From Culex pipiens pallens (taxonomy: Eukaryota > Arthropoda > Insecta > Diptera > Culicidae): 64,000 nucleotides of DNA. Shown piece after piece: positions 49,390 to 61,180 of the stretch. The notes under the pieces were generated by a model. The model was not told the origin of the DNA, made no database searches, and saw only the letters and a list, made by a program, of their open reading frames with translations. Position 1 is the first letter of the stretch, and each line of letters starts with the position of its first letter. The stretch covers positions 222,844,663 through 222,908,662 of the forward strand of contig NC_068938.1 of NCBI RefSeq assembly GCF_016801865.2. The letters run 5' to 3'. The position numbers and the translations under genes are program-made.

Positions 49390-52300
49390 ATGGATTACGT
49401 TTACATGAGCGGCGATCCGGGGAACCGGGCCGAGGACATTATCACGCTGACAAGTAGGTTCCGTCGGCGGATTTCACTTTTTTCTGGTTTGGGTTAATGA
49501 CTTTTTTTTGTCTGGGTTTTTTAGTGTACGACAATCCGGAGATTGATTACGGCACGTTCAACATTGGGTTTGGGGAGCCGGAGCTGATGGAACATGGGAT
49601 GATACTGGCGGACGGTGGGGATCGGTTCGGGGTGTCCGCGATGGCGTTTGATTCGCGCGAGGAGCTTGTGTGGATGGGGAACCAGGGTGGCCACGTAACT
49701 TCTTACTGCGGTGGAACGATGCAAAAGTACACTTCGTTCCAGGTGCACGCAAATGAAATGGTTCGACAGATATTTACGATTGATTCCGGAATTTTGGCGT
49801 TGACCAGCACCACGCTGAGACACCAGATTCGACGTGGCATTCCGAAGTTTACTTATCGTTCGGAGAAGGCGGTCGATATGGTGTGTATGATTGAACATCA
49901 GCCGAATAGGAACAGGATGCTTCTTGGGGGTCATCAGAGCGAGTTGATCGATTTCGACGTGGCCACGTACAGTGAGGTGGGTTCCGTTCCGGCCGGACAG
50001 AATGGGTGTGCAATTTTGCGACTGCACTCGCGTTATCTGTGCGAGGGAGATCCTTTCGGGAAGATTACTCTTCGTGACCCGAATAGTTTGTCTGCGGAAC
50101 ATGAGCTGCTGACCCACTCGGGTAGTCTGTCCGACTTTGACGTTCAGGGGAATTATCTGATCTCGTGTGGGTTTAGTGGACGGCAGGGAAATTTGGCAAT
50201 CGACCGATTTCTGATGGTTTACGATATGCGGATGTTGCGACTGGTTTCACCAATCCAATGCCTAGTGGAACCTCAGCTTATGCGATTCTTGCCGTCGCAC
50301 ACTGACCGACTGGCCGTAGTTTCTCCATTGGGTCAGTTGCAACTGGTGGACACTGTGGAACTCAGCGAGCCCAGAGTTTGCATGTTCCAGATCAACACCA
50401 GTGGCAGCCAATGTCTGACCTTCGACATCAGCTCGTCCAGCCAAGCGATGGCATTCGGGGACCAATCCGGTCACATCAACTTGGTAGCCGCCGTCAAAAT
50501 AAACACACCAGCACTGCAGTTCAATCCATTTTCAAGAGAAACTGAATTCGCCGACACAGTTGAACCGCTGCCAATGGTGTCCATCACCGATAAGAACTTC
50601 CCACTATCGTCGATACTGCTTCCACATCTGACCACCGGAACACGTTGGCTAAGCGATTGGCCCGAATTCATGAACAGTTACGAGTATCTTAAGCCGAAAG
50701 CTATCCCGTCGGAAATCAACTCCACGATGAAGATGCAAGGACCAATCGGTTACGCTCCAAACCCGAAGACTTCCCTGCGCAATCAGATCCCGTACATGAT
50801 GGACAAGAGCTCTGCCTCAAACACGAACGCCACTCCGGTTAGCAGCTCCCAAAAGGGCACCACGGAACAGGGAATGAAGCTGGTCCCCCGTCGGTACCGC
50901 AAGGTCGAGGTCAAGTACAGCAAACTCGGCTTCGAGGAGTTTGATTTTGAATCTTACAACCAGACAGGATTTGTCGGCTTGGAAGCCAACCTCCCGAACG
51001 CCTACTGCAACGCCATGCTGCAGTCCCTGTACTTTATCGTTCCGCTGCGGAAGGCCATCCTGTCGCACTGCTGCTCGAAGGAGTTTTGTCTCGCCTGCGA
51101 GCTGGGCTTTCTGTTTCACATGCTCGATCTTGGCTTCTCCAATCAACCATGCCAGGCCAGCAATTTCCTGCGTTCGTTCCGTACCGTACCGGAAGCGGCC
51201 GCCCTCGGATTAATCCTTTCCTCTGATCGGAGCAACAACGCTAGCCTAAATCTCTGCAGCTTGATTCAAAACTGGAACCGATTCATTCTCCACCAAATGC
51301 ACTACGAACTGCTGGAAGCGATCAAGAAGAACGAAGCCACAACTGGAATCCCGCAAGACTGCCAAGAAATGCTCGACAGCGAAGTCCAACAGTACAACTC
51401 ACAAAACGAAAAGTTCCAATTCCTCGAAGCCAGCAACGATTCCGACCCGGCGACGACAACCCCCGAATCACCCGATCCGGTTCCCTCCCCCGGAGTAGGA
51501 GGAGGAACCGCCCAAAACAAGGAAACCGAAACCGAAATCAGCCGTCTCTTCGGAACGCAGCAAAAAACGATCCAACGCTGTCTCAAGTGCAACGTCGAGC
51601 GCGTCAAAAAGAACATCCTGCTCGTGTGCAACATGCTCTACCCGACCGGCTCCGGCACCGGTTCCGCGCCACAGCGCCACATCGAGGGCACGTTCGCTTC
51701 GATCCTGAAAAACTCCCTAACCGTGGAGAAAACAACGCCGGCATGGTGCGAAAAGTGCAACAAATTCACCCCCACAAACCAGAAGAGCCGCGTGGCCGAC
51801 CTGCCGGAAATACTCTCCATCAACTGTGGCCTCGAGACGGACAAGGAGCTCGAGTACTTGAAGCGCCAGATGGTGCGATCGTCGGCGCAGGTCACGGGGG
51901 TCACCGCGGGTGGTGCGGGTACGGGAGGGACGACGGCGGCCACTGAAGGGGGCGATACGCGCAACGGAAACGGCAAGATGTGCCGCTACGGGATGAACTG
52001 TTCCCGCGTGGATTGCCACTTTTCACATCCGAGGTGAGTGTTTTAATTTTTAAATTTATCTTTATGCAAATTTGTTCAATTTTACGTTGCGTTAAAAGTC
52101 AAAAGGGGAAACTTAACACTGGAACGCCCAACGCATGTCCAACTTACAAGGACGTCCAAGCCTCACAAAAAAGGTGGAACGGTAACTTCAACTCGCTGGT
52201 TCTCGGGCATTACTCAACCAATCGGGACGATTCTTGTTTCCAGTGATTTGTTAGAATGTCTAGATGATCCTAAAAATTTGCAGAACTTGATTTGAACAAA

Positions 52301-55300
52301 ATTTTTAATCTGTAATTTTTGCGACTAAAAACATCGTTCCACCTTTTTTTTAAACGACTGCCTCCGCGGAATTTTTGGCGAATTTTTTTTACACGCGAAA
52401 AAAAAAGTTGGAACGATGTTTTTGATCGCAAAAATTACAGATTTGATCAAATTAAGTTCTGCAAAATTCTAGAATCATCTAGACATCCTAACAAATCACT
52501 GGAAAGAAGAATCATCTTGATTGGTTGAGTTATGCCCGAGAACCAATGAGTTGAAGTTACCGTTCCAACTTTTTTTGGGGCCTTGGGCGTTGGAATGTTA
52601 AAAAGGATTTTATTCCGAAAGATATATTTTATAATCACCTTTCATTGCGTTCGATTGTATTGTAAAAATAAGAAGCTTGGGAAATACCGAGTTTTCCAAC
52701 ATAGGAAGTTGTCACAACAGAAATCTATCCCGCGCGAGCATCGTAGATCAAAACATCAACCTAATTTATTGATGGCGGGAAATCCACAGATTGCAGGGAT
52801 CTAATGCATCTACGACGGTGCAACGCTTACTAGATTGATAAGGCTAAAAGTGAAAGTGCGCTATAAATACGGTTGCGCTCCAGAACAGCGATCACAGTTC
52901 AGCTCAGCCATAGTTCAAGTAATACAGAGTTCCAACATGGTCTTCAAGCGCTCCGTTCCACTCCTGGCAGTGGTCACCCTGCTGGTCCTGGCGATCATCC
53001 CGGACATCCGAGCGGCCGTTCCGACGGGTTGTGTCGAGATCGAAAGTGCCCACAAGAACCAGTATCTTGCCTTGGGTGGCCGCTACAACGAGAACCGGCG
53101 TCACGTCACCGTGTCCAACAACCGGCAACAGTGGAACATTGTCCGCGACGGAGACAGCTACCGGATCCGGCCAAGCCGGACGGCCAACGAGTTGTACGCG
53201 GCAGGTTACACCTATGACAGCGATCGTCGCCACGTGTTTGTTTGGGAGCTAAGCCATCCCGTGATCCAGGGCGGATGGGACATTCAGGAACTCGGCAATG
53301 GACGCTACCTGATCAGGAATACCCACGAGAATGAGTTCCTCTACTCGGCGGACTACCCCAACCGGGGATCGATCTTCACGTGGCGTGGAAATATCAACGC
53401 CCGGGACGACACGCAGTTCCACTGGAGAATGTCGTCGTGTTAGATGGTCAAATTGTTGGTAAAATTAAATATTTGTAGAGTTTAGCTAAATTATGAACAA
53501 TAAAGAAGTTTATTGTAACAAAACAAAATATCAATTTATTTTTTATGTAGCATTTTCATCATTGGTCCATTGAGTATTTCTCTGGAATTTCGCTTTTTTT
53601 CGACATTTTTTTATAAAATTTGCTAAATTAGTTTTTCCGTACAACTTTGCGACTGATCATACAAAATGAGTATGTTCGAAAACAGTATCTTGATAATGAT
53701 TTACTGATCGATTTGGTGTTTTTAGGAAAGTTGTAGGTCAGAAATTTTCAGAAATTGATCAGCTGAAATTGATTTAAAGTGCGTTTAGAATCATCTTTTG
53801 AATTTTTGAAAATTTTCTATGTCTTGTGTTTTTTTTTTTTTTTTTTTTTTTTTTAAAGGTCCAATAAACCAAATTTTCAGTTTTTGGGTATTTTTAACAA
53901 CCCTGACTCAAAGCGGTTTCAAAACCATCCAAAAATCAAAAACTGGATATTTGGTTTATTGGACCTTTTCAAAAAAAAACTCCAGATCTAAAGTTTTTTT
54001 TAATAGGTCCTATAAACATGAAAGACAATAGCTTATAGGACCTTTTCAAAACAAACTCTAGAGATTTTTATTATCGCAAAAAGTTTTTTTTTCGCTAAAA
54101 TACATTTTTGGGTCTCGTGGCGCAGGGGTAGCGGCTTCGGCTGCCGATCCCGATGAGACGCGGGTTCGATTCCCGCCTTATCCACTGAGCTTCTATCGGA
54201 TGGTGAAGTAAAACGTCGGTCCCGGTTTCTCCTGTCTCGTCAGAGGCGCTGGAGCAGAAATCCCACGTTAGAGGAAGGCCATGCCCCGGGGGCGTAGTGC
54301 CAATAGTTTCGTTTCGTTACATTTTTGGAAAATTAGTGATTGCAAAACAACTGAACTAGTATTAAATGCTTTAAACTTTGAAAAATATTTGTATCGGCCT
54401 TATGTTTTTATTTTTATCACAAAAATTTAAATTTCCAAAATACATATTTTTAAATTAAAAAAAATCAAATTTTATTTTTTAAACCTGAATTAACAATCGA
54501 AAATTTAGAGTGGTAAAGTGTCTATAATGAAGCCAATAATAATAATAATCTAAAATTACTTTACATTCGATAAACTGCACAATTTGCGAGTAAATAAAAT
54601 TTTAGGAGACTAATTTCAAAAATGTGATTTTTTTCAGTGAATAAATTTATGAAGAACAGGAACATCCGCTAATTTTAATTTTTAAAATTTTCTCAATTTT
54701 TGTTATAAGACTTTGTTAGTCGAACTACTGGTTGCTGAACAGCAAAAAAAAACAATAGTAAAATCGCACGCACATCACCTTTGTGAGAAAACACACTAAA
54801 TACTACACACTACATGTACATTTCTACACTCAAAATAATGTTGCAATCGACGGGATTTAAACACAGAGAGGACTGGCGCCTTAGCCCGCTCGGCTATCAT
54901 ACCGACGAAGAGTAGCGAACATTTCGGTCGTGTTGGATTCCCATATTGATGGGCCACATATTTCTGAGTGTAATATTACATACAATTTCATTTTTAAAAA
55001 ACTATTTTACGAAGCTTGCCTATAATTTTTTTTACAATATCCCAGAAATTTGGCTCTTCCTGAAAAAAAATTATTCTTAAAAAAATATTTCGAAAATAAA
55101 AAATCTAGCCTGCCATTTTAAACACTTATTTTGCACATTTTCATGTGTTCGATTTGTTTTATAAGGCTGGAACAAATTTTATTTAAAGTTTTTGTCAAAA
55201 ATTTGTTATGCGGCTGTCATGCGGCCATTATCCTGCGGTGATATCAGCGCGCGCGAACTCTAATTATCGACGCCCGCGATAATATTTGCATCGGCCAAAA

Positions 55301-58300
55301 AAGAGCAGAAAATTTCACAATAATCAATAAATTCTTAACACAAAAAACATTTTTCTGAAAAATACTACTACTGTAAATTTCTAGAGCAACACGAGAAAAG
55401 GGCGGATAAGCATTTTGACAGTTAGAACTATTTTGCTAGTTCTTAAGCTTCAAGTAACTTTTTTTGAAGTGTTAAACAATAGCTGGCCACCCCAGCTTAC
55501 TTTTAACACTGCGGGGTTTGTCAAATAGTTGCCTTTTGTATTGGAATTTGCAAAATAGTTCCAGCTGTCAAAATGCTTAGACGCCCTTTTCAAATGTTGC
55601 TCCAGATTTTATGTTTTAGCTCTAGCGCAAAATGCTTGATTAGTCCTTTAAAAAAAAATATTTTTTTTATAATACGCTTCCTGATTATTTATATTTTTAA
55701 TTTGTGATAAAAAATTAAAGTTCTCACCTACAACTTTGCTAAAGGCACCAAATCGGTCAGAAACTCTCTTCTCAGGCAAGATACTGATTTTTGATTTTTG
55801 GTTTTGATACCGACTTGTTTATTTTGTATTATAAAATTGTATGTAGACTTGTATTGAAAAACTAATATAAATGAAATAGAAAATGATGAAAATGCTACAT
55901 AAAAAATACACTGATATGTTTTCGTACAATAAACTTCTTTATTGTTCATAATAAGCTAAACTCTACAAATATTTAATTTTACCAAAAATTTGACCATCTA
56001 ACACGACGACATCCTCCAGTGGAACTGGGTGTCGTCCCGAGCATTAATAGATCCGCGCCACGTGAAGATCGATCCCCGGTTGGGATAGTCCGCCGAGTAG
56101 AGGAACTCATTCTCGTGGGTATTCCTGATCAGGTAGCGTCCATTGCCGAGTTCCTGAATGTCCCAACCGCCCTGGATCACGGGATGGCTTAGCTCCCAAA
56201 CAAACACGTGGCGACGATCGCTGTCATAGGTGTAACCTGCCGCGTACAACTCGTTGGCCGTCCGGCTTGGCCGGATCCGGTAGCTGTCCCCGTCGCGGAC
56301 AATGTTCCACTGTTGCCGGTTGTTGGACACGGTGACGTGACGGCGGTTCTCGTTGTAACGGCCACCCAAGGCAAGATACTGGTTCTTGTGGGCACTTTCG
56401 ATTTCGACACAACCCGTCGGAACGGCCGCTCGGATGTCCGGGATGATGGCCAGAACCAGCAGGGTGGTCACTGCCATTAGTGAAACGGAGCGCTTGAAGA
56501 CCATGTTGGAACTCTGTGTGTTACTTGAACTATGATTGAGCTGAACTGTGATCACTGGTCTGGAGCGCAACCGTATTTATAGCTGCACTTTCAGCCTTAT
56601 CAATCTAGTAAGCGTTGCACCGTCGTAGATGCAGTAGATTCCTGCATTCTGCGGATTTCCCGCCATCAATTAATTAGGTTGATGTTTTGATCTACGATGC
56701 TCGCGCGGGATAGTTTTCTGTTGTGACAATTCCAATGTTGGAAAACTTGGTATTTTCCAAAACTTTGTGTTTATTGATTGAGCCTAAAAGTATATTTTGC
56801 CTATGATCGTTTCAACTCGTATATAAATTCTAATGTTATTCTATGACAAAATTAAAAATTTGGGTGAGCGGTTTAAGAAGTCAAATCCCCGGCTCGGACC
56901 TACACAGCTGGTGATTTTTTTTCCATCTGGATTCCATTGTTTAGTAAGAGGAAGATAGTGTATCGTCAAAGCTAGACTATATCCAGGACGTCCTATGACA
57001 TGTTTTCTTTAGGTAACGATACACTTCATGGGTTTTCCTTTCAGAAAAGATTTACGCACAGGTTCTTTTGAGCTGGTTCCAACATGGGTTTAACGCACAG
57101 CACTCGCGTATTGATACGTTTTTAATATGATTTTTTGCGGACCAGAATATCTCTTAAGTTGGATGATCCTTAAACGCAAATAAATAAATAAATATGTTGT
57201 TTTTTGAACGATTCAACAAGTGTAACTATTTGACACGCAGTTGTTCTAATAATATTTTGTATGTAATCGTTTATTTAGTGTTGTAAAAATAAGATGAGAT
57301 ATGGTTCGGTTTTTTCATCGTATAACGTACGGGATTTCACAGATTGATTCAACTGATATCTGTTACAATCAATAGTTCCATGTGCAACTATAAATACTGC
57401 AACGTATAGAAAGGCAATCACAGTTCACTTCCAACTGTTCTGAGATTACCAAGTTCGTCTGGACTATAGCTCAGGATGGCTCTTCGCCTCCTCTGTCTGG
57501 CAGCAGCTCTAGTGCTGGTCCTGTTCAAGGTCGCAACGGCACAAGTTCCAACGGGTTGTGTCCAAATCAAGAGTGCCCACAAGGACCTATATCTGGGCTC
57601 CGCGGCCTACTACAACACCGGTCGTCAGCATGTAACGCTCAAGGGCGCTCATTCGACCGCCGAGTGGAACATTGTCCGTGCCGGGGAAGGTTACCGGATT
57701 CAGATGTTCCGGACGAATCATGATCTGTTTGCCTCGTCGGCGTATACCTACGACAACGATCGCCGTTACGTGTTCATCTGGGACACTGGACCGGTCGTCC
57801 AGGGCACGTGGGACATTCAGCCGATTCAGGACGGGTCGTACAGCATCCGGAACAGGTTCCACAACGAGTACCTCTACTCGGCGGACTATCCAAGCGAGAA
57901 TTGGATCTTTACCTGGCGGCGTCATATCAACCCAAGGAAAGACGGACAGTTTCACTGGTTTATCAACGAGTGTAGTTAGGATGTTCGATAAATAAATTAT
58001 GTTTGGATTAGAAAAGACGTCGATGTTATTAATTTTGTAAATGAAAGAACAAAAGATCCTCAAACCTCCTACTTTTTCTAACGAGTTTCAATCTGTTTGC
58101 AGAAAATCTTCCCCGATCGTAATCACAAGTGCAAGTCAGGTTCAGCCCAAGTCCTGGTTCCCACTGAGCTTCCGGATGACCCTAGACGAGCAGGACAATT
58201 TGGAAGTTGGTTCTCTGAAGGGCGCTTCGAGCAGTGTCAGCTACAGCGACGATAACGAGTCCGAACAGGAGGGTGAGTTTGATTCGTCAACTGTGGATAA

Positions 58301-59395
58301 AGTCCTCAAGTATATCAAAAATCTCGTCTTTCAGTCAAACCCTTCCGGAGATCCAAGCGGTACAGCCTGTCGGCGGCCGTTTGCTACATCAACGACGGTG
58401 CCCAGCGCAACTTGGTGGCGCTGATCCACGTGCCCAAGAGCTATCACGATCTGAAGCAGAATCGCGGTGGAGAGTCCAGCACCGGAATCTCCGGAGTTGA
58501 CTTCACCGACGGAAGTTGGTACATCTTCAACGACTTTAGTATTTCACCGGTGTCGGTGCAGGAGGCGGTTTGGTTCACGCTCGACTGGAAGGTGCCCTGC
58601 GTGCTGTTTTACACGAGTACGACGTTGAAAAATGAAGAAGACGAAAACAAGGACAGCCTCAACCATCCAACTCCCTTCACCAACGACCTGTTCTTTGCCG
58701 ATCAGAACACCGATGAAATCGCGGACAAAAACTTCAAACCACTGACACCGGACGAGATCTTCCAAGCAGGAGACCTGGTGGCCATGGACGCCGAATTCGT
58801 CACGCTAAACCCGGAAGAGAGCGAAATCCGCTCCGACGGGAAAATGTCCACCGTAAAGCCAAGCCACATGAGCGTCGCCCGGATCACGTGCATCCGTGGC
58901 CAAGGTAAAGACGAAGCAGTTCCCTTCGTCGACGATTACATCTCAACCCAGGAACAGGTCGTCGACTATCTCACCAAGTTCTCCGGCATCAAACCGGGCG
59001 ACCTGGACGCGAACTTCAGCAACAAACGACTAACAACCCTAAAGAACTCCTACCAAAAGCTGCGCTACCTCGTCGATAGCGGAGTCATCTTCGTGGGTCA
59101 CGGCCTGAAAAACGACTTCCGCGTCATCAACATTATCGTCCCGCCGGAGCAGATCGTGGACACGGTTCATCTGTTCCATCTGCCCCACCACCGGATGGTT
59201 TCGTTGCGCTTCCTGGCGTGGCAGTTTCTGGGCATTAAAATTCAGTCCGAGACGCACGACTCCGTGGAGGACGCCCGCACGGCGCTGCAGCTGTACAAAC
59301 ACTACCTGAAGCTGAACGCCAAGGACGAGTTTACGATGGCGCTGTCCCAGCTGTACGAAACGGGCAAGAAGCTGCAGTGGAAGGTGCCGGATTGA
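49390..59395 (+). CDS. PAN2: PAN2, catalytic subunit of the PAN2-PAN3 poly(A) nuclease
   Basis: PAN2 shortens mRNA poly(A) tails in the cytoplasm with PAN3 and poly(A)-binding protein. Exons are 49390-49453, 49525-52033, 58103-58272 and 58335-59395, all with GT/AG borders, giving 1,267 residues, about the family length. Order of domains: N-terminal WD40 propeller (to about residue 340), linker, an inactive ubiquitin-protease fold whose Cys box reads [11 protein letters not shown] (Ala514 where active enzymes have Cys) with zinc-ribbon CxxC pairs, then a DEDDh exonuclease. Catalytic residues are visible as D1066 and E1068 (AMDAEF), D1175 (HGLKNDF), H1222 and D1227 (HDSVEDA), so the nuclease looks active. 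C841, C847, C852 and H856 form a CCCH finger-like motif. Intron 2 is 6 kb and holds three other genes. Confidence 0.95.
52113..52601. mobile_element. Foldback MITE with TTAA ends (PAN2 intron)
   Basis: Left end TTAACACTGGAACGCCCAA and right end TTGGGCGTTGGAATGTTAA are near-perfect inverted repeats, and the arms extend about 220 bases inward (GTGATTTGTTAG, AGATGATTCT). TTAA at both ends is the target of piggyBac-type transposases. Confidence 0.8.
52862..52900 (+). promoter_or_regulatory. Core promoter of first salivary-type gene
   Basis: TATAAATA at 52862 is followed about 32 bases later by an ATCACAGTTCA initiator. A GATA-type AGATTGATAAGG lies just upstream at about 52833. The same elements occur at the other two family members. 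Confidence 0.65.
52937..53443 (+). CDS. Small secreted beta-trefoil protein (Culex salivary 16-17 kDa-type), copy A
   Basis: The 168-residue protein has a signal peptide ([18 protein letters not shown], cleavage near residue 26) and a mature part of three similar segments of about 45 residues, each with a Trp motif: QQWNIV, GGWDIQ and QFHWRM. This threefold pattern is typical of ricin-B-like beta-trefoil folds. The mature part has two cysteines, GC near its start and SSC at its end, which could pair. I recall a Culex family of Trp-rich 16-17 kDa saliva proteins with this look; the name and tissue are inference. The ATG was chosen for its signal peptide and the promoter 75 bases upstream. AATAAA lies at 53499. 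It sits in PAN2 intron 2, same strand. Confidence 0.8.
   Translation: MVFKRSVPLLAVVTLLVLAIIPDIRAAVPTGCVEIESAHKNQYLALGGRYNENRRHVTVSNNRQQWNIVRDGDSYRIRPSRTANELYAAGYTYDSDRRHVFVWELSHPVIQGGWDIQELGNGRYLIRNTHENEFLYSADYPNRGSIFTWRGNINARDDTQFHWRMSSC
53854..53969. repeat. GGTCC-type hairpin
   Basis: AAAGGTCCAATAAACCAAAT on the left is mirrored by ATTTGGTTTATTGGACC on the right. The stem is about 30 bases, with loop sequence around CCCTGACTC. Confidence 0.75.
54110..54320 (+). mobile_element. tRNA-derived SINE
   Basis: The head GGGTCTCGTGGCGCAGGGGT contains an A box and is followed by B box GGGTTCGATTCCC. The body shares CTTCTATCGGATGGTGAAG and AAAACGTCGGT with the minus-strand SINE at 3957-4133. The tail is a TTTCGTTTCGTT repeat. 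It looks like a tRNA but has no closing acceptor stem. Confidence 0.8.
54838..54910 (-). repeat. tRNA-Leu-like SINE head or tRNA pseudogene
   Basis: The minus strand reads GGTATGATAGCCGAGCGGGC, TAAGGCGCCAGTCCTCTC and then TTTAAATCCCGTC. This is the D-arm and anticodon-region pattern of tRNA-Leu, but the long variable arm and acceptor pairing are missing. Confidence 0.5.
55998..56504 (-). CDS. Small secreted beta-trefoil protein (Culex salivary 16-17 kDa-type), copy B
   Basis: At 168 residues, this protein is almost identical to copy A. The mature part appears to differ only at GSINARDD for GNINARDD, while the signal peptide shows more change (SVSLMAVTT for SVPLLAVVT). It has the same three Trp motifs and the same cysteines. 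The ATG at 56504 follows a TATAAATA box at 56581-56574 on the minus strand and an ATCACAGTTCAGCTCA initiator. The polyadenylation signal is at 55943-55938. It is antisense to PAN2 in the same intron. The conserved mature part against a changed leader suggests selection or recent conversion. Confidence 0.8.
   Translation of the reverse strand: MVFKRSVSLMAVTTLLVLAIIPDIRAAVPTGCVEIESAHKNQYLALGGRYNENRRHVTVSNNRQQWNIVRDGDSYRIRPSRTANELYAAGYTYDSDRRHVFVWELSHPVIQGGWDIQELGNGRYLIRNTHENEFLYSADYPNRGSIFTWRGSINARDDTQFHWRMSSC
56574..56581 (-). promoter_or_regulatory. TATA box of copy B
   Basis: TATAAATA on the minus strand, about 32 bases before an ATCACAGTTCA initiator. The upstream block with TAGATTGATAAGGC is conserved with copy A. 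Confidence 0.65.
57389..57425 (+). promoter_or_regulatory. Core promoter of third salivary-type gene
   Basis: TATAAATA at 57389-57396 and AATCACAGTTCA about 30 bases later. This initiator is the same as in copies A and B, although the rest of the upstream sequence has diverged. Confidence 0.65.
57476..57979 (+). CDS. Small secreted beta-trefoil protein (Culex salivary 16-17 kDa-type), diverged paralogue C
   Basis: The protein has 167 residues with a signal peptide ([18 protein letters not shown], cleavage near residue 22) followed by [15 protein letters not shown], collinear with [15 protein letters not shown] of copies A and B. Trp motifs AEWNIV, GTWDIQ and QFHWFI occupy the same three places and the final NEC keeps the second cysteine. 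Identity to A is roughly half by eye. The ATG is the first after the promoter. A polyadenylation signal (ATAAATAAAT) follows the stop by about 10 bases, a very short 3' UTR. It ends only about 120 bases before PAN2 exon 3. Confidence 0.8.
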   Translation: MALRLLCLAAALVLVLFKVATAQVPTGCVQIKSAHKDLYLGSAAYYNTGRQHVTLKGAHSTAEWNIVRAGEGYRIQMFRTNHDLFASSAYTYDNDRRYVFIWDTGPVVQGTWDIQPIQDGSYSIRNRFHNEYLYSADYPSENWIFTWRRHINPRKDGQFHWFINECS

Positions 59396-61180
59396 GGGGA
59401 GTTCGATTATGCTTTTGGGTTGTTTTTTTTTTGGAATATAGTATCATTAAATCTTTATTTTTTACTTCATCACCGGAATTGTCCAACATATGATATATTT
59501 TTGTACTACGCACTGTCATGTTATTCATCATTCATAAAAAAATATATATTTAAAAAAAAACTTGCAAAAAATGTCTCAATAAATGCAACATCTTATCATG
59601 TCAAGTGATGATTGTGTACAACAAATTTATTAGTTTACTTTATCGGATGACAGCAAGGATCTCGAGGATTAGGAAACGATTCTCACATTTGTGACTTTTA
59701 ATTCGAATTTATACCAAAAAGCTGTTGAAAATATTTTTGAAACTTTTTTTTTAATTCTTGTCAAAATTTTACTGTTACAATACCTTTTACCAAGCCTTTT
59801 ACAGTCAGACTTGATTATCCAAAAACTTGGAAAAATTTCGAGCTTAGCTATGACCCCTAAACTATGAAATAGTTATTTTGAATTTTAAAGTACAAGATGG
59901 CTGAAAATTGCTTTTTTAAGTGAACAAGGGAAAATCTCCACGATGCCAAAATGACCAAATAACCGAAATGACCAAAATACTAAATTGACCTATGATCAAA
60001 ATTACCTAAATGACTGAATGGCCAAAATGATCAAATTTACTAAAACGATCAAAATGACCAAAAACATTAATTGGCAACAAACGACAAAAAAAACAAATTG
60101 ACCAAATGACTGAAACGACCAAAATATCAAAATGATCAACATAACCAAACTGACGAAAATTACCAAAATGACTAAAAATATCAAAATGACCAAATAACCG
60201 AAATAGCCAAAATACTAAATTGTCCAATGCCCAAAATGACTTAAATAACTGAAACGATCAAAATGTCTAAAAAAATCCAAAATGCCCAAAATAACCAAAT
60301 TGACTAAAGTTACCGAAATGACCGTGAAACCCGCTATTCTATAAACAAAATTTAAAAAAATCGGAAAAATACTTTGCGCACAATCTAGATTTCCCCTATA
60401 AAAAAAAACTGCTTTACTTGTCTTTTAAAGAAGACTATAACATAATTTCATTTTTAGAATTTTCTTTATTGGCCACATTTTAAGTACTTAGTTCATAGTC
60501 TGTTAACACCATTGTAATCCGAATTTCATTTGCATCTTACCGGATTTTTTTTTAATGAACATCTATAATAAACGTATTTGATACAACGACGGTTACTGGT
60601 TATATCTAGGATCGGATCATAAGACGTAGTGATTGTGTAAGATTCTCACAATATATGAAATTTTCATTCTAAAAATATATGATTTATTAAGACTAGGATT
60701 TGACTAGAATAATACCCTGATATGTAAAATGTTTTTGTTTCCTCAAAATGGTTATATGAAAGTTAGATTAGAAAATAAAATATGTGTTCAATGAAATTTT
60801 TATTTTTTTTTGCATGCAAATTTAATTACAGGTTTGAAAAAGTTTTGTTTGATCCGCTGTTAAAACATCTAATATTATTTTAGTTGTGTACAAATATCCA
60901 TCGAATCGCTCAACAGTTAAGTACATTTTGAAGCTGTTTCCATCACATTTACGTTTACAAATTTTTCGTATGTTTGGTTGCATTTAAACATTAAAATTTG
61001 GCAATGTTTAAAAAAAATTAAGTCATAGAGATCAATTATTTGCGTTGTAAATTAATCTCAGTACTCTTAAAACTCTAAAACCAGGTTAATTTCTAATGCA
61101 AATTAAACACAATCTAGTGGGCATAGCCTACTGAGTTTGTTTCGTCACACTTGTGCTCAACACTAAATCCAAAATTCACT
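59396..61180. other. Spacer between PAN2 and the membrane-protein gene
   Basis: Contains the PAN2 3' end (AATAAA at about 59578), a pogo-like MITE left end at 59801 (ACAGTCAGACTTGATTATCC) and a degenerate simple repeat. No gene is seen. Confidence 0.5.
59940..60325 (+). repeat. Degenerate short tandem repeat of AAAATGACC type
   Basis: About 35 loosely repeated 9-12-base units of the form CCAAAATGACTAAA or its variants. Minus-strand frames through it are hydrophobic low-complexity artefacts. Confidence 0.8.

Larger units (their letters stand above)
52690..53540. repeat. Inverted segmental duplication, copy 1
   Basis: About 850 bases from the upstream GAGCATCGTAGATCAAAACAT block through promoter, coding region and AATAAAGAAGTTTATTGT recur inverted at 55900-56745. 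Coding identity looks above 95 percent. Confidence 0.85.
53541..55900. other. Repeat-filled spacer between the inverted salivary-type genes
   Basis: No gene. It contains a T run of about 26 bases at 53829-53854, two GGTCC hairpins (53854-53969, 54002-54047), a SINE, a tRNA-like fragment, and near 55190-55290 a fragment (GCGGCTGTCATGCG, CTCTAATTATCGACGCC) shared with the centre of the foldback at 7200. Confidence 0.6.
55901..56745. repeat. Inverted segmental duplication, copy 2
   Basis: Inverse of 52690-53540, with small differences, for example an insertion in the 5' UTR and several substitutions around the signal peptide. Confidence 0.85.
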